Source of the DNA: Larsenimonas salina
GTDB lineage: Bacteria > Pseudomonadota > Gammaproteobacteria > Pseudomonadales > Halomonadaceae
Assembly (NCBI RefSeq): GCF_023736155.1
Contig: NZ_JAMLJJ010000004.1
Coordinates: 124,001-188,000, forward strand
Length of the DNA stretch: 64,000 bases
Direction of reading: 5' to 3'
The stretch's first letter is position 1, and each line of letters begins with the position of its first letter. The notes beneath the pieces were generated by a model. That model did no database searches, was not told the origin of the DNA, and saw only the letters and a list, made by a program, of their open reading frames with translations. Positions 16,902 to 24,470 of this stretch are shown piece after piece. The translations under genes were made by a program, and so were the position numbers.

Positions 16902-17176
16902 GAATAGACGCACCCTTTTTATTCATTGTTGGCGCCTGCGATACATTCGACTCTACAAAGCCTGTTTCAAAGGACAGATCGAAACGGTGTGTCGACAGAA
17001 CGCGCTGGAGGTTAGACGCATTCAAACAGCACAGCCTCAAAAAAATCCCTACATTAGGCGATGCCTCTGGATGCATGAGAAGCTATCGGCCTCGAAAAGC
17101 GCGTACTTGAGGTCGCTTCGACGAAAGTGAGCCTGTCCGGCGATCAATATCAACGAGCGTATGCCGCCAGGCATAG
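16902..17176. other. Intergenic region upstream of the SphA-like pair
   Basis: 275 bases between the SphA-like pair and the end of the SQR gene. Both flanking genes read leftward, so it should hold the promoter of the SphA-MFS unit. No gene or clear hairpin was seen. Confidence 0.4.
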
Positions 17177-18412
17177 CTATAGAAGGCGTTTGCGCCCCTT
17201 GAGAAGACCATTCCAGTAATATCTCGGCATCAGCTGCGTCTTGATCCACCAGGCAAGCCGGGAAGGTTCCGTGCTGCCAACAAGCCACTGAGGCAAGCTC
17301 GGCTGAAGTTCGCCGCTGTAGTCAAACTCTGCCAGCACTACTCGACCGTGCTCGACCGTTAGAGGACAGGCGCCATAGCCGTCATATTTCTGCTTGGGCA
17401 TAGCGCCTCGTAACACGGCAAGAACGTTGTCGGTCACGACCGGCATCTGCGCGCGAACCGCCGCCGCCGTTTTGGCATTGCCTGTTCCGCAGACATCACC
17501 AATGCCAAAAATGGTAGGAAAGTAGGTGTGCTGGAGCGTACCGGGATCAACATCGAGCCAGCCCCCGGAATCGGCCAGACCACAATCGCTGATAAGCGCA
17601 GGCGCGCACTGGGGCGGCACGACATGCAACATGTCAAAGCGCGCTTCGTATTCTCGAAGCCCCTGGTCACCCTGATAGCGAAAAAATGCCTGGCGGTGCG
17701 TACCGTCCACGGCAACCAGCTCTTCCTGCGAGTGATGAGAAATGCCGTAACGCTCGAGGTACCTGGAAAGAACGGGCACAAAAGCATCGATACCAAAAAG
17801 AGACGCCCTTGAATTGTGAAAATGAATGTCGATGTTCGATAACACGCCCGTTTTTCGCCAGTGGTCGCAGGCCAAATACATGGTCTTTTGAGGAGCACCG
17901 GCGCACTTGATCGTCTCCAGAGGCTGTGTAAACAGCGCACGCCCCGTCGTCAGAGCCTGAATGTTTTGCCAGGTGTACGGCGAAAGCTCGGGCATGTAGT
18001 TGGAAGATACGCCGTTCGAGCCAAGCGTTTCTTCAAGGCCCTCGATGCCTTTCCAGTTAAGCGTAAGGCCCATTGCAATGATCAGAACCCGATACTGAAG
18101 CTGCTGACCGCTGCCCAGTGCAATCCAGCGCCGACGAGGTGCGATCGTTCGAACCCGCTGCTGATACCAGATCACATCGTCAGGCAGCACCTGGATCATG
18201 GGGCGATGCGTTTGCTCGTAGGGCATCAGGCCAGCGCCGACCAGAGTCCAGCCGGGCTGATAGTAATGGTTCGCCGAGGGCTCAACGACCGCGATTTCAA
18301 GCTTTGGATGGCGCTTTAAAAGGCTTGCCGCAGCAGCAATACCCGCCGTTCCCCCACCGACGATGACGACGTCGTAAACATGATGCGATGACTTGTTTTT
18401 AAGCGTACTCAT
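17177..18412 (-). CDS. sqr: Type II sulfide:quinone oxidoreductase
   Basis: 411 residues. FAD-binding GGGTAGIAAAA near residue 19 and a second nucleotide-binding motif with FGIGDVCG near the C-terminus. Both redox-active cysteines known in type II enzymes (human SQOR-like) are present: the Cys in IKCAGAPQK (about 170) and the Cys in YGACPLTVEHG (about 350). The enzyme oxidises sulfide at the membrane, passes electrons to quinone and produces persulfide or polysulfide. GAGGGACTATC precedes the ATG. No persulfide dioxygenase, rhodanese or SqrR/BigR regulator is adjacent. A role in sulfide detoxification is the likely one. Confidence 0.88.
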   Translation of the reverse strand: MSTLKNKSSHHVYDVVIVGGGTAGIAAAASLLKRHPKLEIAVVEPSANHYYQPGWTLVGAGLMPYEQTHRPMIQVLPDDVIWYQQRVRTIAPRRRWIALGSGQQLQYRVLIIAMGLTLNWKGIEGLEETLGSNGVSSNYMPELSPYTWQNIQALTTGRALFTQPLETIKCAGAPQKTMYLACDHWRKTGVLSNIDIHFHNSRASLFGIDAFVPVLSRYLERYGISHHSQEELVAVDGTHRQAFFRYQGDQGLREYEARFDMLHVVPPQCAPALISDCGLADSGGWLDVDPGTLQHTYFPTIFGIGDVCGTGNAKTAAAVRAQMPVVTDNVLAVLRGAMPKQKYDGYGACPLTVEHGRVVLAEFDYSGELQPSLPQWLVGSTEPSRLAWWIKTQLMPRYYWNGLLKGRKRLL

Positions 18413-18625
18413 GATAGTCCCTCACGGTTCGGATCTGCTCGCATCACACAGGCCCGGTGCGGCGCACACGTATCTTCTTGTTTTATATTCACCATAGCTT
18501 AATAAACACGCCTCATGAAAGTGTTCACGACAATGGTCTGGGCGTGCTTACAGCGCAACAAGGCAATGGTCGTGTTGATCGGTGTCATACACTCACGTTC
18601 TTGAGGGCATAAGAAGAGACTACTT

Positions 18626-18659
18626 CACTGGAGCGGCCGCAGTGGACACACTAGTGTGT
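18626..18659. promoter_or_regulatory. Two adjacent palindromes upstream of the ankyrin gene
   Basis: CACTG at 18626-18630 pairs with CAGTG at 18640-18644 around GAGCGGCCG, and a perfect 14-base palindrome ACACACTAGTGTGT lies at 18646-18659, only 35 bases before the start codon. They could be a repressor operator or an mRNA leader hairpin. Confidence 0.35.
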
Positions 18660-18694
18660 AGATACTCAAACACTATCCAAAACAAGGACGCCCC

Positions 18695-19198
18695 ATGGAC
18701 TCAAAACCCGAGCTTGATGATGCGGCGCTGGAATTCGCCGCTCGGATTTTCGACGCTGCCAGAAACGGCAATACCGAGCAATTTCGCCAGTGGTTCGCAC
18801 AGGGCCTGCCGTCGGACATGCGAAACCACAACGGCGACAGCCTGTTGATGCTTGCAAGCTACCACGGTCATCACGACACCACCCGGCTTCTGCTCGAACA
18901 CGGAGCGGACCCCGAACTCTATAACCTCAAGGGTCAGAACCCCTTATCGGGCGCTGCGTTCAAGGGCGATCTCGAGATGGTGGACATCCTCCTCAATGGC
19001 GGCGCCCGAGTCGACGGCGGCACGGAAGATGGCCAAACGCCACTGATGTTTGCGGCCATGTTCAACCATCCCGCCGTCGTGACGCGACTGATTGAACGCG
19101 GCGCCGATACAACACGGACCGACCGCCAGGGAAAAACGGCAAAGGCACTGGCCGAAGCCATGGGCGCGCCCGACACACCGCCCCTGTTGACACCCTGA
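18695..19198 (+). CDS. Ankyrin-repeat protein
   Basis: 167 residues, no signal peptide. After a helical N-terminus the protein has about four ankyrin units: NGDSLLMLASYHGHHDTTRLL, a second with GADPELYNLKGQNPLSGAA, a third with GARVDGGTEDGQTPLMFAA, and a short last one with GADTTRTDRQGKTAKALAEA. The repeats pack into a protein-binding surface. Small cytoplasmic ankyrin proteins of this size occur singly in many gammaproteobacteria, sometimes next to catalase (AnkB); none is here. Partner unknown. AAGGACGCCCC precedes the ATG. Confidence 0.9.
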   Translation: MDSKPELDDAALEFAARIFDAARNGNTEQFRQWFAQGLPSDMRNHNGDSLLMLASYHGHHDTTRLLLEHGADPELYNLKGQNPLSGAAFKGDLEMVDILLNGGARVDGGTEDGQTPLMFAAMFNHPAVVTRLIERGADTTRTDRQGKTAKALAEAMGAPDTPPLLTP

Positions 19199-19304
19199 AC
19201 CGCGCGCTAACGTCGCACCCCGCAACGATTGTTGACGTGGTGCGTGCGCGCTACTATCGCCCTGCCCCGGTTTCGACCGCCGTTGAGTGATTAAAGTACG
19301 CGCG

Positions 19305-19682
19305 ATGAGGTTATCCCTACGCAGACCTGCCCCAAACCTTGCCTGGATTGCGATTCTGGCTATGGCGCTGCTGTTTGCAGCGCCGGTGGTCAGTCAGACC
19401 CTGCACGCGCTTGACCGAGCGTCCGCCTCGTCACATTCAAACATGATGATGGCGCACTCAGCGCATGAGGAACGGGCAAGCGACCATCATTCCGCGCTGA
19501 TCGCCTGTGGGTACTGCGTGCTGTTTGCACACGTGCCGACCTTGCCGCTTGGCGTATTCACGCCGCCCGCCTTCCCCGAGTTTGCCCGAGACCTCATCCC
19601 GCGCGGGCCTCCGGTTGAAGTGCGCGCCCCTTTACCCTATCGGCCGAGCCTTCCTCGCGCCCCACCTCAATCTCGCGTCTGA
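19305..19682 (+). CDS. DUF2946 protein with His/Met-rich segment
   Basis: 125 residues from the ATG at 19305; a GTG at 19287 is the alternative. One N-terminal membrane helix (IAILAMALLFAAPVV), then an exported stretch rich in His and Met (SNMMMAHSAHEERASDHHSA), a CGYC pair, a second hydrophobic segment (VLFAHVPTLPLGVF) and a proline-rich tail. This pattern matches DUF2946, a family often found beside copper or iron uptake genes (TonB-dependent copper receptors, PepSY proteins). The His/Met/Cys content suggests metal contact in the periplasm; function not established. The PepSY gene follows after 54 bases. Confidence 0.7.
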   Translation: MRLSLRRPAPNLAWIAILAMALLFAAPVVSQTLHALDRASASSHSNMMMAHSAHEERASDHHSALIACGYCVLFAHVPTLPLGVFTPPAFPEFARDLIPRGPPVEVRAPLPYRPSLPRAPPQSRV

Positions 19683-19736
19683 ACCGCACTCCTGCGGCTA
19701 GTTTTGATCGTTTTCACTTTCAGACAGCGAGATACC

Positions 19737-21116
19737 ATGACTCGATACGCTTCTTCATCGAACGCCCAAGCGCGTCCGACGCCCTTGCGCGCGCTTATCC
19801 TGCGACTGCATTTCTACATTGGGCTGTTCATTGCCCCGTTCATGCTGGTTGCGGCCATCAGCGGGACACTTTATGCCCTGACGCCTCAACTTGAAGCCTT
19901 TATCTATCACAACGAGCTGACCGCCACTCGACAAGGCACACCCAAACCGCTTGATCAACAAATCGAGCGCGCCCAACGCGCCCTCGGCACCACCGAGCTT
20001 CCCGTGGCAGTACGTCCAGCCCCCGAGCCCGGCACGACCACACGGATCATGTTCAATGATGCCTCACTCGGTGAGTACGAGCATCGCGCGGTGTTCGTTG
20101 ACCCCGTAACGCTCGAGATCAAGGGTAGCCTGCCGGCGTACGGCACCAGCGGAACGCTGGCCCTTCGAATTACGCTCGACAAGTTTCACCGCGCCCTGCT
20201 GCTGGGCGATACCGGCAGGCTCTACAGCGAGCTTGCCGCCTCCTGGCTCTGGATTGCCGCACTGGGCGGACTCGCACTTTGGCTCACCCGGCCCTCGGGC
20301 GCGCCTAAGTCACCGGCGACTCGCCGCGCCACACTGAATCGATGGCACCGCTGGCTCGGCGGCGCGCTGATGCTCGGCCTTCTGTTCTTTTCCGCCACAG
20401 GGCTGACCTGGTCAAAGTGGGCCGGCGGCAACATTGCCGAACTAAGGCATACGTTCGGCTGGGCCACGCCCAGCGTGTCTCTTGCGCTGTCCGGGTCTGC
20501 GCCGGAACACGGCCACCAGCATCATTCAACAATGACGCACGATGCGATGGTGACCGGTACGCCGGCCACGTTCACACGACTCATGGCCAAAGCGCGAGCG
20601 GCCGGACTCGATAGCGGCTACCTCGAGATTCAGGCCAAACCGGCAGGAACAGCCTGGAAAGTGCGCGAAATCGACCGGCGCTGGCCGACCAATGTCGATG
20701 AGGCGGCGTTCGACCCCACCACAGGCCGACTGGTGGACCTTGTGCGTTTCGAGCAATACCCGCTGGCGGCCAAGCTAACCCGCTGGGGCATCGATGCACA
20801 CATGGGCATCTTGTTCGGGTGGCTGAACCAATTGATTCTGGCGACGGTCGGGCTCGGCCTTGCCACCATGATCGTGCTCGGGTATCGCATGTGGTGGCTA
20901 AGGCGCGTGCGTGCGGTTCAAGCGCAGCATGGAGCGCGCACCCTGATCACGCTATGGCGGGCGCTCTCGATCAAGGCACGCCTTGTGACCGCTGCTGCAC
21001 TGGCGGTGTTCGGCTGGGTCTTGCCGGTACTTGGTGTCAGCGCGGTGATCATGCTGATCCTCGATGCCTTGATCGTCGGGCGCGCCAGATCCGAAACGGA
21101 CACCGCCTCGGGCTGA
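19737..21116 (+). CDS. PepSY-associated transmembrane protein
   Basis: 459 residues from the ATG at 19737. An upstream TTG would add eleven residues with no better ribosome binding site. The first helix and following loop LRLHFYIGLFIAPFMLVAAISGTLYALTP mark the PepSY_TM family (PF03929). Three or more further helices follow; one loop contains EHGHQHHSTMTHDAM, a His/Met-rich stretch about 20 residues long. The PepSY domain repeats lie in the periplasm. Relatives lie beside siderophore or metal reductase genes, and some are proposed ferric or cupric reductases. Coupled with the upstream DUF2946 gene, it suggests metal handling. Confidence 0.8.
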   Translation: MTRYASSSNAQARPTPLRALILRLHFYIGLFIAPFMLVAAISGTLYALTPQLEAFIYHNELTATRQGTPKPLDQQIERAQRALGTTELPVAVRPAPEPGTTTRIMFNDASLGEYEHRAVFVDPVTLEIKGSLPAYGTSGTLALRITLDKFHRALLLGDTGRLYSELAASWLWIAALGGLALWLTRPSGAPKSPATRRATLNRWHRWLGGALMLGLLFFSATGLTWSKWAGGNIAELRHTFGWATPSVSLALSGSAPEHGHQHHSTMTHDAMVTGTPATFTRLMAKARAAGLDSGYLEIQAKPAGTAWKVREIDRRWPTNVDEAAFDPTTGRLVDLVRFEQYPLAAKLTRWGIDAHMGILFGWLNQLILATVGLGLATMIVLGYRMWWLRRVRAVQAQHGARTLITLWRALSIKARLVTAAALAVFGWVLPVLGVSAVIMLILDALIVGRARSETDTASG

Positions 21117-21369
21117 CTCAGACTAGCACTCAAATTCTCCTGAATCGGCGCTGCCTATACGGTAGCGCCGAGCCGCACATAAATGAGAATTAGATGTGTT
21201 TACCGGTACAACTAGAATCGTCACCCGCCTGGTTTACACGATCTCACACGCGAGAGTGAACATTGCCTTATTTTGAGGCGCGCCCCGTGGTTATTCGGTC
21301 GAAAGCGCTTACAATCGCCTCCGCACTACGCGCTTCGATCTTGAAAACCATGCTCATGGACTGCCCTCG
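21117..21369. other. Intergenic region before the cyclic di-GMP cluster
   Basis: 253 bases between the PepSY gene and the EAL gene, holding the presumed promoter of the cluster. No convincing hairpin or gene was found. Confidence 0.4.
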
Positions 21370-22527
21370 ATGCCTAAAACAGCCTTGATTATCGATAATG
21401 TGGCTGACCTTCCTCGCTTGAACACGCTGTTTGTCGACCGCGGCTTTGACGTGTCGACAGCCGAGGGTATGCATGATCTCGCTTACCGGCCTGCCTACCT
21501 CGATGTAGACCTGATCGTATTGAACCTGAACCTCGGCCCATTCTCGGGCATCGACGTTCTTGATCTCTTGCAGGAAAGAAGAATCGATTCAGCGATCATT
21601 TTAATCAGCGATGGGGATACACCGTCTGCCGGAGTTCTATTGCGCGCAGGGCTTGAGCGCGGCCTGCGTATGCTCGGTCTGATGCCCAGAACCGTTTCGG
21701 CAGCGACACTTGAGCAACTCCTTGCCCCCCTCGAGACGACACAGCGCCCCTTGACCGCGCTCGACATCGACCAGGGACTCGCCCAGCAGGAGTTCGCCTT
21801 GGAATATCAGCCCAAGTTCGATCTTGAAAGCAACACCCCCTGCGGGTTCGAGGCGTTGCTGCGGTGGCATATTCCCGAACGCGGCCCGGTGCCTCCCTCG
21901 CGATTCATTGCACTGGCAGAGCGCGACGAGCGGATCATCAGTCTCAGCTGGTACGCCATCGACCGCGCCTGGGCGCTGCACGCGCGGCTCATCAAACAGG
22001 GTTACCGGCTCAACATTGCCGTCAACATCCCGCCACCGCTTCTGGGCGAACCCAATGTGCTCGAGCGCATGGATCAACTGGCACGACGACATCAGTGCTC
22101 GCCAAAGGGCATGGTGCTTGAAATCACCGAAACCTCGATCATCGAATCGATCAGCTACGCTCGGCACATGCTCGAAGGGTTCCGGGCACGCGGGTTTCAA
22201 CTGTCACTGGACGACTTCGGCACCGGCTACTCCTCGATGACCCAGCTCGCCCACCTCCCTTATGACGAGCTCAAGCTCGATAGAAGTTTCATTGCCCAGT
22301 GCCATGAAGGCGACGCCGAAGCGATCACACGGTCGATCGTCGAACTCGGTCAGCGCCTGGGGCTTCGGGTCGTGGCCGAGGGCATCGAAACCCAAGAACA
22401 GTTCCAGTTTCTGAAAACGCTAGGGTGTGATTGCGGTCAGGGCTTTCATCTAGCACGCCCCATGCCCGAACACGATGTGGAAACCTGGCTGTCATCATGG
22501 GCGCTCTCGACATCCCTGACACCTTGA
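21370..22527 (+). CDS. EAL-domain cyclic di-GMP phosphodiesterase with degenerate receiver
   Basis: 385 residues. Residues 1-125 have the fold pattern of a receiver (ALIIDN start, FVDRGFDVST, DLIVLNLNLGPFSG, ILISDGD), but the phosphoacceptor Asp is Asn52 and the conserved Lys is missing (LGLMPRT). Residues 140-380 are an EAL domain with the full catalytic set: EALLRW (Glu161), AVNIPP, EITETS, DDFGTGYSS, KLDRSF, AEGIET and GQGFHLARP. It should hydrolyse cyclic di-GMP, with input from an unphosphorylatable receiver. It is the first gene of a three-gene cluster, 107 bases ahead of the kinase. Confidence 0.88.
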   Translation: MPKTALIIDNVADLPRLNTLFVDRGFDVSTAEGMHDLAYRPAYLDVDLIVLNLNLGPFSGIDVLDLLQERRIDSAIILISDGDTPSAGVLLRAGLERGLRMLGLMPRTVSAATLEQLLAPLETTQRPLTALDIDQGLAQQEFALEYQPKFDLESNTPCGFEALLRWHIPERGPVPPSRFIALAERDERIISLSWYAIDRAWALHARLIKQGYRLNIAVNIPPPLLGEPNVLERMDQLARRHQCSPKGMVLEITETSIIESISYARHMLEGFRARGFQLSLDDFGTGYSSMTQLAHLPYDELKLDRSFIAQCHEGDAEAITRSIVELGQRLGLRVVAEGIETQEQFQFLKTLGCDCGQGFHLARPMPEHDVETWLSSWALSTSLTP

Positions 22528-22634
22528 TCATCCCACCTTCTCCGCCCAACCGTTACCGGCAGCGATTAACCCCATAAAGATAGCCTCACCGCCACCGTTA
22601 AAGCAGTATCTGATACGTAATGCGGGCGGCGCCA

Positions 22635-24410
22635 ATGAAGCATTCCCTACAACTCTTGTTGATCGACCGGGACAAGGACGCGCTGGCCTCGCTGATGGCG
22701 ATGCTCGAGGCGACCCAGCTTCCGCTTGGCATCGTGTGTGCCTCAAGCTTTTCGGAAGCGGGCAAGAAGCTCGTTTCACACACCTTCGATTGCGTTCTGG
22801 TCGAAAATGAAACGGTCAGCCTCCTTCATAGCGATCTGAAAGCGACCATTCACCGCCACCAAAGTGCTCCGTTCACACTGATCGTGCTCAGCAAGCACGC
22901 CGACTCACGCCTTGCAGGCCAGGTACTTGAACTTGGTGCGTTCGACTACCTGGACAAGGACGACATCAACGTCTCCCAGCTTCGTATCGTATTGGCGCGC
23001 TGTCGCACCTGGCTTGGCCAGGAGCGCGAGCGCATGGCGACCGAGCAGCGGCTGCGCTCGCTCGCCGAAGGCATTCCTCAACTGGTCTGGAGCTGTGCGC
23101 CCAATGGCAAGATCGATTATCTAAGCCAGCAGTGGGCCGACTATACCGGCGTCACGTTTGCCCACGACCTGCAGGTGGCGTGGTTTACCCGCATTCATTC
23201 CGATGATCGTGACCGGTTTGTCGAGGCGTGGAAAAACGCGCTGGAAACTCAACAGGATTTCCAACTGCTGTGCCGCATCAAGCGCCACGACAATGCCTTT
23301 CGATGGTTCGATACCCGCGTGACCGCCCGGAAAAACGACCTCGGCCAGATCACGCAATGGATCGGCAGCCACACCGACATCACTGAAATCGAAGAAGCTC
23401 GGCTGAGTCAGGCCAAGCTCGCCGCCATCGTCGAACACTCTCAGGACGCCATTATCGGTCATGATCTGCACGGCCGCATCACCAGCTGGAACAAGGCCGC
23501 CGAGCAGCTTTTTCAATACAGCGCGCACGAGGCGCTGGGGCACACCCTCACCGACCTCACCGTGCCAGCGCCCTTTCTCGACGATTTCAAGCAGCACCTG
23601 CATATGCTGAACCATTCAAACAGCTACGAGCCCCACTACGAAACGCAGCGCCAACGACGGGATGGGACGTTGATCGATGTCTCGATCACCTCCTCGCTGG
23701 TCAGAACGCTCGATGGTCGTGTCGAGGGTGCGGCCAAGATTGTCCGAGACATTACCGACCGCAAACGGTTCAGCGCCCAGCAGCAGGCCTCGCTGCAGGA
23801 AAAGGAGACCCTGCTCAAGGAGGTCTACCATCGCGTCAAGAATAATCTCCAGGTCATCGGCAGCCTGTTCAACATGCAGATTCGCCAGTTGCCGGAAGGA
23901 ACGGCCAGAAACGTACTCAAGGACAGCGCCGACCGCGTCAAGGCCATGGCCCTGGTGCACGAAAAACTTTACCAGTCGGCGTCACTGTCCTCGATCAATC
24001 TAAAAAACTACATCGAAGAGCTCTGCACCAACCTTGCCTCGACTACCGGGGCCAACTCACGGCGTATCACGATTGACGCGCAGGTCGATTCCATCCCCGT
24101 CGGGCTAGAGACCGCGGTACCGCTGGGGCTTTTACTCAATGAGCTTCTGACCAACAGCCTGAAACACGGATTTCCGAATGAAAACGGCGGTGAGGTACAG
24201 GTCATGGGCCACTGCCTTGACGGCGGGCTTCTTCGAATCGAAGTGAGCGACAATGGCATCGGATTCGACCCTGAGACCACCTCAACCGAATCGCTGGGGC
24301 TCAAGCTCATTCGCATCCTCGGCCGACAGCTGACGGCCGAGCTTTTGATCGAGTCGACGAACGGCACGCGATGCACACTGACACTCCCACTTCCACCCTC
24401 CAAAAACTGA
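22635..24410 (+). CDS. HisKA_2 sensor kinase with degenerate receiver and two PAS domains
   Basis: 591 residues from the ATG at 22635 (MKHSLQLLLID); an ATG at 22620 would add five residues. Layout: receiver-like 1-125 with DRDKD acidic pair but Glu57 in place of the phosphoacceptor (CVLVEN); PAS 1 about 145-255 (VWSCAPNGKIDYLSQQW); PAS 2 about 263-378 (AIVEHSQDAIIGHD); HisKA_2 H-box EVYHRVKNNLQVIGSLFN with His399; HATPase_c with LLNELLTNSLKHG, SDNGIGFD and SLGLKLI. No membrane segment, so cytoplasmic. It probably phosphorylates the receiver of the next gene product. The input signal, sensed by PAS domains, is unknown. Confidence 0.88.
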   Translation: MKHSLQLLLIDRDKDALASLMAMLEATQLPLGIVCASSFSEAGKKLVSHTFDCVLVENETVSLLHSDLKATIHRHQSAPFTLIVLSKHADSRLAGQVLELGAFDYLDKDDINVSQLRIVLARCRTWLGQERERMATEQRLRSLAEGIPQLVWSCAPNGKIDYLSQQWADYTGVTFAHDLQVAWFTRIHSDDRDRFVEAWKNALETQQDFQLLCRIKRHDNAFRWFDTRVTARKNDLGQITQWIGSHTDITEIEEARLSQAKLAAIVEHSQDAIIGHDLHGRITSWNKAAEQLFQYSAHEALGHTLTDLTVPAPFLDDFKQHLHMLNHSNSYEPHYETQRQRRDGTLIDVSITSSLVRTLDGRVEGAAKIVRDITDRKRFSAQQQASLQEKETLLKEVYHRVKNNLQVIGSLFNMQIRQLPEGTARNVLKDSADRVKAMALVHEKLYQSASLSSINLKNYIEELCTNLASTTGANSRRITIDAQVDSIPVGLETAVPLGLLLNELLTNSLKHGFPNENGGEVQVMGHCLDGGLLRIEVSDNGIGFDPETTSTESLGLKLIRILGRQLTAELLIESTNGTRCTLTLPLPPSKN

Positions 24411-24424
24411 GCGTTTGGCCGTTA

Positions 24425-24445
24425 GTTACCGCAGTAACGTTTTTT
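24425..24445 (+). terminator. Short hairpin with T run between kinase and response regulator genes
   Basis: A 5-base stem GTTAC/GTAAC with loop CGCA is followed by GTTTTTT. The stem is short, so it may act as a partial terminator or attenuator that lowers expression of the downstream gene. Confidence 0.45.
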
Positions 24446-24470
24446 CGACCCTTTTCAAGAGTACGTGACC

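Noticed and set aside
18631-18656. Closely spaced NotI and SpeI sites (GCGGCCGC, ACTAGT) that could suggest a vector join
   Set aside because: The flanking sequence is not a polylinker and reads smoothly into the genome; treated as chance palindromes.
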